Of a stretch of DNA of 23,126 nt, positions 14,975 through 20,194 are shown one piece after another. The notes beneath the pieces were generated by a model. It did not search any database, had not been told where the DNA came from, and saw only the letters and a list, made by a program, of their open reading frames with translations. The position numbers and the translations under genes are program-made. Source of the DNA: a virus; IMG/VR virus record IMGVR_UViG_3300039149_000014, positions 1 to 23,126 of that record. One strand, 5' to 3'. Numbering within the stretch: the first letter of the stretch is position 1; each line of letters begins with the position of its first letter.

Positions 14975-15489
14975 TCGATATACTCAACGTCATCAGCGAC
15001 CGATTCATCATACTCCTTGAACTCAACATCGGGCGGCGGTGCCTCAAAGTACATGCCTTCCTTCTGTGCCAACTCCGCCAGCATCTGCTGCACCGCGCTC
15101 TCGCCCGACTTGACCTCACTCAGCAGCGCGTCCAACTCTGCCTTGCTGGCCTGGGCCATTGCGCTCAGCGGGTCGTGCGTAGCGAGCGCATAATCGGCCT
15201 CGGCATCGGTCAGGTCCGTGACCAGCACGGGCCATTCCCTGTCCGGGTCCAGTGAACGCCGCAGATGCCCGTCTATGGTGGTCAGCGCCCCACCCTCGCG
15301 CTCCGAGTACCACGCCAGCAGGGCACCGGCGATGCCCAGCTCGCGCAGGACGCCGCTCATGGCGTGGGCCTGCGCCTCGCCATGGTCGCGCCACTGGGCG
15401 GGATGGTCGCGCAGGTCGCGCGCCTTCATGCGGCGCAGTTCCACGACGCGATCCTTGATGTTCATCAAGTCAAACGGCTTGCTCGCCAC
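14941..15489 (-). CDS. ParB-like nuclease-domain protein with C-terminal zinc knuckle
   Basis: This 182-residue protein begins with a ParB-N-like region: VVELRRMKARDLRDHPAQWR, then QAHAMSGVLRELGIAGALLA, then TTIDGHLRRSLDPDREWPVL. The D-G-H-L-R element corresponds to the ParB-like nuclease GxRR region. A coil-like middle (PLSAMAQASKAELDALL) precedes an acidic tail and a CPEC zinc half-site. Such short ParB-like proteins are common in phages beside methyltransferases or terminases. The GTG start lies right behind GGAGG with almost no spacer, so the start is uncertain; ATG at the MNIKDRV position is an alternative. It is the first gene after the promoter-terminator region. Confidence 0.7.
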   Translation of the reverse strand: MASKPFDLMNIKDRVVELRRMKARDLRDHPAQWRDHGEAQAHAMSGVLRELGIAGALLAWYSEREGGALTTIDGHLRRSLDPDREWPVLVTDLTDAEADYALATHDPLSAMAQASKAELDALLSEVKSGESAVQQMLAELAQKEGMYFEAPPPDVEFKEYDESVADDVEYIECPECGHKWPK

Positions 15490-15580
15490 ACCTCCGCCCC
15501 TCTATGCTCCGCTCCCACCCATCCCGCGTTTGAGGCCGCATACTCGCAGAGCGGTTGCCCTCACCTGCGCGCCGAGAATC

Positions 15581-15626
15581 AAAAAGGCCACCGACTGGAC
15601 ATCCCTCTCGGATGCCAGCGGTGGCC
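15581..15626 (-). terminator. Strong intrinsic terminator ahead of packaging genes
   Basis: Read on the minus strand, GGCCACCG, CTGG and CATCC pair with GGATG, CCAG and CGGTGGCC around a 5-base loop, a 17-bp stem with two single-base bulges, followed directly by five Ts. It lies 92 bases before the ParB-like start and downstream of the predicted promoter start site. It would stop transcripts from that promoter and from the upstream block, unless overcome by antitermination. Confidence 0.85.
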
Positions 15627-15657
15627 CATGCCGCATCTGCCCTATTCTGTTGCCGCC

Positions 15658-15686
15658 ATTCTAGCACATATGAGCGGCGTGGTCAA
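15658..15686 (-). promoter_or_regulatory. Predicted sigma70 promoter firing into a terminator
   Basis: Minus strand: -35 TTGACC (15686-15681), 17-base spacer, -10 TAGAAT (15663-15658). Both hexamers match the consensus at five of six positions with ideal spacing. The start would be near 15651, about 25 bases before the intrinsic terminator at 15626-15581. It lies in the 212-base gap between the RHH gene and the ParB-like gene, so late genes depend on read-through. No operator palindrome is obvious. Confidence 0.7.
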
Positions 15687-15701
15687 GGGGTTGGCGCCTG
15701 C

Positions 15702-15860
15702 CTACTCCTCCCTTGGCTCTATCAGCCCCTCGCGCTCCATCCGCTGGCGTACCGCCTCGCGGATGTAGTCGCTCATGGTGCGCGGCTCCATATCCCGCAG
15801 CACCAGATACAGGTCGTAGTCCATGTCGATGTTCATCGACTGGCGCGGCTGGTCGGTCAT
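15702..15860 (-). CDS. Ribbon-helix-helix DNA-binding protein (52 aa)
   Basis: A 52-residue protein starting MTDQPRQSMNIDMDYDLYLV, coupled by ATGA to the upstream zinc-ribbon gene. A short polar strand (MNIDMDYDLYLVLRDM) is followed by TMSDYIREAVRQRMEREGL, the two-helix pattern of CopG/Arc/MetJ-like repressors, where the S-D-x-I-R-E-A-V-R helix N-cap is typical. RHH proteins bind DNA as dimers, often at palindromes. It is the last gene of the block driven by the 17046 promoter, so it may act on that promoter's palindrome or on the late promoter below; neither is shown by the sequence. Confidence 0.7.
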   Translation of the reverse strand: MTDQPRQSMNIDMDYDLYLVLRDMEPRTMSDYIREAVRQRMEREGLIEPREE

Positions 15861-16162
15861 GCGCTGGCCTCCTCCCCCGGCGTGTAGGTCGTGCCGCACA
15901 TGGCGCAGGTGACCTGCTCGCCCAGGCTGTCCCACACCAGATAGTCGGACGCGCTCTCGCCGCACCTGGGGCACGGGAAGGGGACCGCCACCTCCGCGTC
16001 GGACTGGTACTCATTCGCCAGGTCGATCACTTCCTGCACATCCAGCTCGTCCACCTGCCGGCCCTGCTCCTTGCACAGCGTCGCCACGGCGTGCTTGGCA
16101 TACTGGCTCATGTAGGGCACAAAGTCCGCCAGCGTCATCTCTGCTACTGTCTTGCCTGCCAT
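15857..16162 (-). CDS. Zinc-ribbon hypothetical protein
   Basis: A 101-residue protein starting MAGKTVAEMTLADFVPYMSQ behind AGGAGCAGGGAG. The first two thirds are helical (AVATLCKEQGRQVDELDVQE). The C-terminal third holds CPRCGESASDYLVWDS and CAMCGTTYTP: two CxxC pairs about 25 residues apart, a classic zinc ribbon. The zinc ribbon may bind nucleic acid. It overlaps the RHH gene by 4 bases (ATGA). No family name is recognised. Confidence 0.65.
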   Translation of the reverse strand: MAGKTVAEMTLADFVPYMSQYAKHAVATLCKEQGRQVDELDVQEVIDLANEYQSDAEVAVPFPCPRCGESASDYLVWDSLGEQVTCAMCGTTYTPGEEASA

Positions 16163-16197
16163 CTCCCTGCTCCTCTCTGCTAGCGGCTCAGTCGCCG

Positions 16198-16692
16198 CTA
16201 GTCCCAGTACCGCTTCCCATATACTGAGGGCTCGCGGCCCTCGGCCCGGTCCACGTACTCCTGGTAGTAGCCACTCCCGGCCGGGATGTCCTGCCCCTGG
16301 TGATGCACCGGGCGGCTCAGGCTCAGCAACCGAGCCAGCTCTGCGCAATCCTCCGGCCCCATGTATCCCCATTCGCCCGCTGCCTTCTCCTCTGCCGTCA
16401 TCTGGCGCCAGCGATAGCAGCGCTCATGCATGCTCATGTCAAAGCGGTCCACGCTGGGCGGTAACTCTGCATCCGGAATGCGCTCCTCAATCCACGTGCG
16501 TTCGCGGGGCAGAACCTCAATAGTGATCCAGCCCCAGCCCGTGCCCTTGCCTCCCGTCACGCTCCAGGTGCGGCCGCTACGGCGCCTGAGCGCTGCCTTG
16601 ATGCGCTTGATCGTCTCATTGCGGGTCAGGTGCTGGCGCTGCTTCGGCTGCTGCTGGGTGCGCCCCTGCGGAAACTGGATAACCTTTGCCAT
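16198..16692 (-). CDS. Conserved-type hypothetical protein (WSVTGG...WGWI layout)
   Basis: A 164-residue protein starting MAKVIQFPQGRTQQQPKQRQ behind AGGAGCAGGGAG. A helical block (NETIKRIKAALRRRSGRTWS) is followed by VTGGKGTGWGWITIEVLPRE. Later it has MGPEDCAELARLLSLSRPVH, then IPAGSGYYQEYVDRAEGREP and a final SVYGKRYWD. I recognise this as an unnamed protein family found in phages and Actinobacteria-like genomes. Function is unknown; the basic N-terminal region suggests nucleic-acid contact. Confidence 0.68.
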   Translation of the reverse strand: MAKVIQFPQGRTQQQPKQRQHLTRNETIKRIKAALRRRSGRTWSVTGGKGTGWGWITIEVLPRERTWIEERIPDAELPPSVDRFDMSMHERCYRWRQMTAEEKAAGEWGYMGPEDCAELARLLSLSRPVHHQGQDIPAGSGYYQEYVDRAEGREPSVYGKRYWD

Positions 16693-16744
16693 CTCCCTGC
16701 TCCTTCTGCCAGCCTATTGCCCGACCGGCGGGGCTGTGGGTGGC

Positions 16745-17005
16745 TTATCCCAGGTAATCTCCGAGGGTATGCTGGGTACGCCCGGATACCTCTTCCTCTA
16801 CCTTCGGGTAGATCGGGAAACGGACCAAGTTCTTGACCACTCTCAGCTCCGCCCCGTCCAGTTCCTCGACCGCGATCACAACCAGCTCGTAGGTGGCACC
16901 CTTGTTCATCTCCCAGGTGTCGCGCTCGGATGTGTACTCTTCCTCGCGGAGAACCGTCCCGTGCCAAGTCTCTCCGTTGCTGTTCTCAAACTCTACCCTC
17001 TGCAT
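16745..17005 (-). CDS. First gene after the palindromic promoter: hypothetical protein
   Basis: An 86-residue acidic protein starting MQRVEFENSNGETWHGTVLR behind AGGAGCAGGGAG. The strand-rich middle (KGATYELVVIAVEELDGAEL) looks like a small beta barrel. It lies about 34 bases downstream of the predicted transcription start, so it would be the promoter-proximal product of this block. It is followed by a 52-base gap. No family is recognised. Confidence 0.6.
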   Translation of the reverse strand: MQRVEFENSNGETWHGTVLREEEYTSERDTWEMNKGATYELVVIAVEELDGAELRVVKNLVRFPIYPKVEEEVSGRTQHTLGDYLG

Positions 17006-17045
17006 CTCCCTGCTCCTCTCTGTCGTCTATTCCTATCCTGCCCCC

Positions 17046-17075
17046 ATTATACAGCATATATATATATGCTGTCAA
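17046..17075 (-). promoter_or_regulatory. Consensus sigma70 promoter with palindromic operator in its spacer
   Basis: Minus strand: -35 TTGACA (17075-17070), 18-base spacer, -10 TATAAT (17051-17046). Both hexamers are perfect consensus. The spacer is part of a perfect 22-bp palindrome, 17072-17051, built of an AT-alternating core flanked by GC and GCTGT arms. A repressor bound there would cover both hexamers. Transcription would start near 17039 and enter the gene starting at 17005. Confidence 0.85.
17051..17072. repeat. Perfect 22-bp palindrome (candidate operator)
   Basis: The 22 bases are their own reverse complement: ACAGC, a 12-base alternating AT core, and GCTGT. The length and two-fold symmetry fit a dimeric repressor site. 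Candidate ligands encoded nearby are the RHH protein (15702-15860) and the HTH protein (19967-20194). An AT-alternating core could also ease strand opening. Confidence 0.85.
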
Positions 17076-17097
17076 GCCCTTTTACGCCCTCAGAGTA

Positions 17098-17147
17098 GTA
17101 CAATTGGGACAAGTTTCAGCGGCCCGGACTAGCACAATTGGGACATG
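17098..17147. repeat. Two direct copies of ACAATTGGGACA at 34-bp spacing
   Basis: ACAATTGGGACA occurs at 17100-17111 and 17134-17145 with similar preceding bases (TAGTACAATTGGGACAAG versus TAGCACAATTGGGACATG). The second copy lies inside the 3' end of the Cys-rich gene (encoding a CPNC motif) and the first just after its stop, 25 bases upstream of the promoter -35. It may be a partial duplication of the gene end or an upstream regulator site. Confidence 0.5.
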
Positions 17148-17376
17148 GTGCAGGCGCATCGGAGTGGTGCCAGTCGTTGCGCTGGCCGCAATTGCACAGC
17201 ACCCAGGTCCACGGGCCGCTGCGCAGATGGAGGCGCGTGCAGGCATCGTTGACGACCAGCTCGGCGCCTCGCACCCAGCCGATGACGTTGGGGCAGCGCG
17301 GCCGGCCGCAGTGCCAGGGCGTCCAGTCCGGGCCGGGGCGCACTTGCTCGGTTAGTTGCTCAGTCGGGTCCAGCAT
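17116..17376 (-). CDS. Cys-rich zinc-binding hypothetical protein
   Basis: An 86-residue protein starting MLDPTEQLTEQVRPGP with GGAGG 9 bases upstream of the ATG. Cys positions occur in CGRPRCPN, CNCGQ and a terminal CPNC motif, so one or two zinc sites are likely. The start directly follows the nuclease stop by one base. The 3' end contains one copy of the 12-bp direct repeat. No family is recognised; small zinc proteins are frequent in this window. Confidence 0.6.
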   Translation of the reverse strand: MLDPTEQLTEQVRPGPDWTPWHCGRPRCPNVIGWVRGAELVVNDACTRLHLRSGPWTWVLCNCGQRNDWHHSDAPAPCPNCASPGR

Positions 17377-17377
17377 G

Positions 17378-17674
17378 TCAGTCCGCCTCCGCACCTATCG
17401 CCTCCAGCGCCTCATCCACCGACCGCGCCACGACCACCGGCTGGCCGCGCCATGCCTCGTGCCACTCGCGCTGGCACTGCCTGACGCGCCCCCTCGCCGT
17501 CTTGATCTCGATGAGCAGGTTCACGCCGCCACGCCCCACCAGCAGGTCAGGAGCACCTTCCACGCCGATGTCGTGCAGGTCCAGGACAGACGCGCCCACA
17601 CGCTCCAGCGCATCCACGATCTCGCGCTGGTTGGCGTCCGGGCGGCTGCGGCGGGTCACGACCAGGCGCCCCAT
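17378..17674 (-). CDS. VRR-NUC-type PD-(D/E)XK nuclease
   Basis: A 98-residue protein, about the size of single-domain VRR-NUC phage nucleases. The catalytic pattern is GVEGAPDLLVGRGG (residues 37-50), with Asp43 as acidic ligand, and LLIEIKTARGRVR, with Glu56 and Lys58 (53-65). An N-terminal helix starts ANQREIVDALERVG. The family is related to Holliday-junction resolvases, so it may cut branched or unpaired DNA during replication or recombination. It overlaps the upstream gene by 19 bases. Confidence 0.82.
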   Translation of the reverse strand: MGRLVVTRRSRPDANQREIVDALERVGASVLDLHDIGVEGAPDLLVGRGGVNLLIEIKTARGRVRQCQREWHEAWRGQPVVVARSVDEALEAIGAEAD

Positions 17675-17916
17675 GGGTCCGGCGCCTCACGGCCATCATC
17701 CGGCCCCTCGTCATGCTCCAGTGCTTCAGCCCAGTCCCTAACGGCCTCAGACCAATCAGACAGCCTCTGTGCCCAGGCCAGGCAGACATTAGCGAGCCAG
17801 CTGCGCACCCAGCACAAGAGCGGGCCGCCGGGCCGCTCGCAATGCCCGTTCTCTGCCCACCAGCAATCATCCCAGCCGTCCGATAACTCTGGACACAGCC
17901 GTCGCCACAGTTTCAC
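17656..17916 (-). CDS. Small Trp-rich hypothetical protein
   Basis: An 86-residue protein; the GTG start at 17916 is GTGA-coupled to the upstream stop, with GGGAGG 4 bases away. It begins VKLWRRLCPELSDGWDDCWW and continues with CERPGGPLLCWVRSWLANVC, giving six Cys and many Trp, then a helical stretch and an acidic tail. No motif is recognised. The Trp/Cys bias may mean a small metal-binding or membrane-touching protein, but no transmembrane segment is clear. Confidence 0.5.
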   Translation of the reverse strand: MKLWRRLCPELSDGWDDCWWAENGHCERPGGPLLCWVRSWLANVCLAWAQRLSDWSEAVRDWAEALEHDEGPDDGREAPDPWGAWS

Positions 17917-18131
17917 GTTGCCTCCCACTCGCTCAGCCGCGCTGACTCGATGATGCCGCCGCCATCCCTGCGCACCAGCACCCGGTCCACCGTCCAGGCG
18001 ACCGGCTTGACGAAGGTGCCTAGCAGCTCCGGGCACCGCCGCATGCGCAGCCGCTGGCCGGGCTGCCACCGGGAGGCGGGCAGGAGGTCGGCCAGGCGCT
18101 TAGTGTGGTAGGTGGCTTTCGTCTCGGTCAT
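17913..18131 (-). CDS. Hypothetical protein, small beta-rich
   Basis: A 72-residue basic protein starting MTETKATYHTKRLADLLPAS, with GGAGG 7 bases before the ATG. The remaining part is strand-like: RWQPGQRLRMRRCPELLGTF, then WTVDRVLVRRDGGGIIES. It overlaps the 3' end of the preceding gene by 32 bases. No family is recognised. Confidence 0.55.
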   Translation of the reverse strand: MTETKATYHTKRLADLLPASRWQPGQRLRMRRCPELLGTFVKPVAWTVDRVLVRRDGGGIIESARLSEWEAT

Positions 18132-18351
18132 GCTTGGCCCTCCATATGGCGTCCTCGATGACCTCTGGATGCAGGTACAGGAACATCAACTCTGGATTGA
18201 CGACCTTGGACGCCTGCTCATACTGCTGTGCCGCCGTTATCTCGCCCTTTGTGTGGCGCTCCCTGATGTCTGCTAGTTCGCGCAGCGCCTCGGGCGTTGC
18301 CGTCAGCGCGTACTCAACTGCCGTTATCGGTGCCTCTTTGGTTACGACCAT
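18100..18351 (-). CDS. Hypothetical helical protein
   Basis: An 83-residue protein starting MVVTKEAPITAVEYALTA behind GGTAGGGAG. It is almost wholly helical, with ALRELADIRERHTKGEITAA and a His-rich end (HPEVIEDAIWRAKHDRDE). No known family. Confidence 0.6.
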   Translation of the reverse strand: MVVTKEAPITAVEYALTATPEALRELADIRERHTKGEITAAQQYEQASKVVNPELMFLYLHPEVIEDAIWRAKHDRDESHLPH

Positions 18352-18355
18352 CTCC

Positions 18356-18595
18356 CTACCTCTTCAGTGGCGGCTCAAAGTCGGGATCCTCCAGCGCTCG
18401 CCGCCCCCAGTCGGTGATATGGCAGTAGCCCCAGTCATCAGCCTTTATGAGCAGCTTGCGCTTGAGACTCCAGCAGGTGCGCTGATTGACCTGGTGATTC
18501 CCCAGCCACCAGCCGCCACCATCCTTGTAGTGCGTAAGTTCGCGACCCGTCGCTAGCGCCTCCAGGATCGTCCGCTGGCCCTTTGTCAGTTTCAT
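18356..18595 (-). CDS. Winged-helix-like small protein
   Basis: A 79-residue protein starting MKLTKGQRTILEALATGREL, with a following winged-helix-like order: helix TKGQRTILEALA, then HQVNQRTCWSLKRKLLIK as a recognition-helix candidate, and a turn with DWGYCHITDWGRRAL. The layout fits a small DNA-binding wHTH similar to phage or archaeal regulators. It is ATGA-coupled to the upstream gene. The family is inferred from the pattern only. Confidence 0.6.
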   Translation of the reverse strand: MKLTKGQRTILEALATGRELTHYKDGGGWWLGNHQVNQRTCWSLKRKLLIKADDWGYCHITDWGRRALEDPDFEPPLKR

Positions 18596-19086
18596 CTTGC
18601 CTCCATCCTCTGCCAGCGCCGGCGCGTGACCTCCTGCCAGCGTCGACGCTGCCAGTCCCACGCCGCGCTGCGCAGCGCCGGCTCGTGGCACGGGCAGTGG
18701 TGCTCCATGCGCTCGGTGCAGGCCGCGCACTCCCCACCATGCCCGGCGCAGCCGAGGCGCCTGTAGAGCCGGTCGTAGTGCTCGCAGCCGCCCCGCCAGC
18801 AGTAACGCTGGCCCTCGATGTCCTTGTAGCCGGGGCAATCGGGCTCATGGCCGGGCGTGTGCCGCGCCTGCGGCGTCGGCTCAACTGTGCGCTTCGGTGG
18901 CCGGCGCACGATCCCCAGGCAGTACCGGGCGTGCTCCTGGAGGGTGCTCTCGGCCATCTCGCCCATGAGGCCGAACATCTGCCAGATGGCGCGGTACGAG
19001 CGCCGCCCAGGACCGAGCTTGCACAACTCGGCGTCGATCATGTCCTGGTCGGGGTGGTCGCACAGTTTACAGTGGCGCTCAGCCAT
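18592..19086 (-). CDS. Zinc-knuckle plus HTH-like protein
   Basis: A 164-residue protein. The start MAERHCKLCDHPDQDMIDAE continues with LCKLGPGRRSYRAIWQMFGL and ESTLQEHARYCL. This is the pattern 'CxxCxHPxxxxID..L..G.S.R.I...FG....TL..H', a zinc-stabilised HTH found in small phage and bacterial DNA-binding proteins. The C-terminal half is Cys- and Trp-rich (CWRGGCEHY, CAGHGGECAACTERMEHHCP). The ATG at 19086 overlaps the upstream gene by 8 bases. The role is probably DNA- or RNA-binding. Confidence 0.68.
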   Translation of the reverse strand: MAERHCKLCDHPDQDMIDAELCKLGPGRRSYRAIWQMFGLMGEMAESTLQEHARYCLGIVRRPPKRTVEPTPQARHTPGHEPDCPGYKDIEGQRYCWRGGCEHYDRLYRRLGCAGHGGECAACTERMEHHCPCHEPALRSAAWDWQRRRWQEVTRRRWQRMEAR

Positions 19087-19816
19087 GGGATGCCTCCAGC
19101 CTCCGAAACTCAACGACCCACACCCACGGATTGACCTCCCAGCTGTAGCCGCGCTTGGCGTTGAGGCGGTCCCAAAGCTGCTGAAAGTGGTAACGGTGTG
19201 TGTGCCCGGTGGCTCCGCAGTGCGGGCAGCCACTCGGCCACGTGTGATTGTAGCGCGAGCCGTTGCACCACTCACAGCAGCCGCCAGCCGCGTAACACAT
19301 ACCCTCGGCTGTGGCATCCTCCTCCGTGATGCTCTGCACCTGCTCGACCCGCACGCCTGTGACCTCCAGCGTGATGCGGCTGGCCCAGCGGGGCATAAAG
19401 ATAGACGGGCGCGTCTTGCCTGGCCTCTTGCCCAGGTATCGCACGCTATAATGATCCGCGATATACCATAGACTGCTATCCGGCGGGATCTCAGATGGCT
19501 TTGTGTCATCATACTGCTTGGATGTGCGCCACGTCTCCCGTACCCATAGCGACTCCCCAGGCGCGCCATAGGGACAGCGTAGCCCATTCTTGTACTGTTC
19601 CTTGGTAAACTCGGCCAGGCCCTCTGGATGTTGACTATCCCAGAACACAAAGCCGCTATCTGCTGCGGGGTACACATAGGGCATCTGGTGGATAGACATT
19701 GGATGTTCCGGCGCATAGCCGTTCGGGTCCTTCAGCACCCGCCGTGTCTGGGACTTTCGCTCCCCCAATATCGCCCGCACCATCGGGCCGCTGAATAGTA
19801 TCGGCCGCTCCTTCAT
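19079..19816 (-). CDS. ASCH-like phage protein, paralogue 1
   Basis: A 245-residue protein starting MKERPILFSGPMVRAILGER. The features are the ones seen in phage 'morphogenetic'/ASCH-like proteins: KSQTRRVLKDP near the start, PYGAPGESLWVRETWRTS, FMPRWASRITLEVTGVRVEQ and the end FQQLWDRLNAKRGYSWEVNP then WVWVVEFRR. ASCH folds are related to PUA and may bind RNA or modified bases. GGAGG lies 7 bases before the ATG, which is ATGA-coupled to the 53-aa gene. A Cys-rich insert (CCEWCNGSRY...GCPHCGATGH) is present that paralogue 2 lacks. Confidence 0.78.
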   Translation of the reverse strand: MKERPILFSGPMVRAILGERKSQTRRVLKDPNGYAPEHPMSIHQMPYVYPAADSGFVFWDSQHPEGLAEFTKEQYKNGLRCPYGAPGESLWVRETWRTSKQYDDTKPSEIPPDSSLWYIADHYSVRYLGKRPGKTRPSIFMPRWASRITLEVTGVRVEQVQSITEEDATAEGMCYAAGGCCEWCNGSRYNHTWPSGCPHCGATGHTHRYHFQQLWDRLNAKRGYSWEVNPWVWVVEFRRLEASHG

Positions 19817-19974
19817 TCCTGTGCCTCCTCCAGGGCCTTCATCCTCTCCGCCTCGCTCAGCCGACACTGGGCCTGCGCCCGCTTGCGCCAGTCCCGGCGC
19901 ACGTGGCACCAGACCCAGGGGCAGCGCTTGCTCGCGTCGCCGTGCTGGCACTCGCCGCAGGTCCGCTCAGCCAT
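19813..19974 (-). CDS. Small Cys-rich protein (53 aa)
   Basis: Recovered from the gap between the HTH gene and ASCH-like paralogue 1. ATG at 19974 overlaps the HTH gene's stop by 8 bases, and the TGA at 19815-19813 couples to the next ATG (ATGA). The peptide starts MAERTCGECQHGDASKRCPW and continues VWCHVRRDWRKRAQAQCRLS, with five cysteines, then a helix EAERMKALEEAQE. A small zinc-binding knuckle is likely. No family is recognised, but the junction geometry is convincing. Confidence 0.7.
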   Translation of the reverse strand: MAERTCGECQHGDASKRCPWVWCHVRRDWRKRAQAQCRLSEAERMKALEEAQE

Positions 19975-20194
19975 CGGGGGCCTCTTCTCTTGGCCGGTAC
20001 AGCACTACCCGCTCAAATCCTAGGTAGTCTAGCACCTTTCCGCTCGGCACACGCTTGCCATGCAGGATGTCGTTGAGGAATTGTGGCGAGACGCCAATCT
20101 CTTGGGCCAGTTGCCGCTGTGTTCTGCCGGCCGTCAGGCACAGCAGCAGCATACGCACGCCATGCTCATCATGTGTCGGTAGTGGCTCAGCCAT
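19967..20194 (-). CDS. Cro/CI-type HTH regulator
   Basis: A 75-residue single-domain protein starting MAEPLPTHDEHGVRMLLLCL, with AGGAGG 6 bases upstream of the ATG. The XRE-type HTH is clear: RTQRQLAQEIGVSPQFLNDI then LHGKRVPSGKVLDYLGFERV. It lies between two ASCH-like genes. It may be a regulator of this block or of the palindromic promoter at 17051-17072. No partner C-terminal (cleavable) domain is seen, so it is not a LexA/CI-type repressor. Confidence 0.82.
   Translation of the reverse strand: MAEPLPTHDEHGVRMLLLCLTAGRTQRQLAQEIGVSPQFLNDILHGKRVPSGKVLDYLGFERVVLYRPREEAPDG

Noticed and set aside
15470-15667. 65-residue minus-strand frame in the gap before the ParB-like gene
   Set aside because: It runs across the intrinsic terminator and the promoter's transcript start, has no binding site and looks like random sequence.
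17053-17069. TA dinucleotide microsatellite
   Set aside because: The alternating AT stretch is better explained as the core of the perfect palindrome and promoter spacer.
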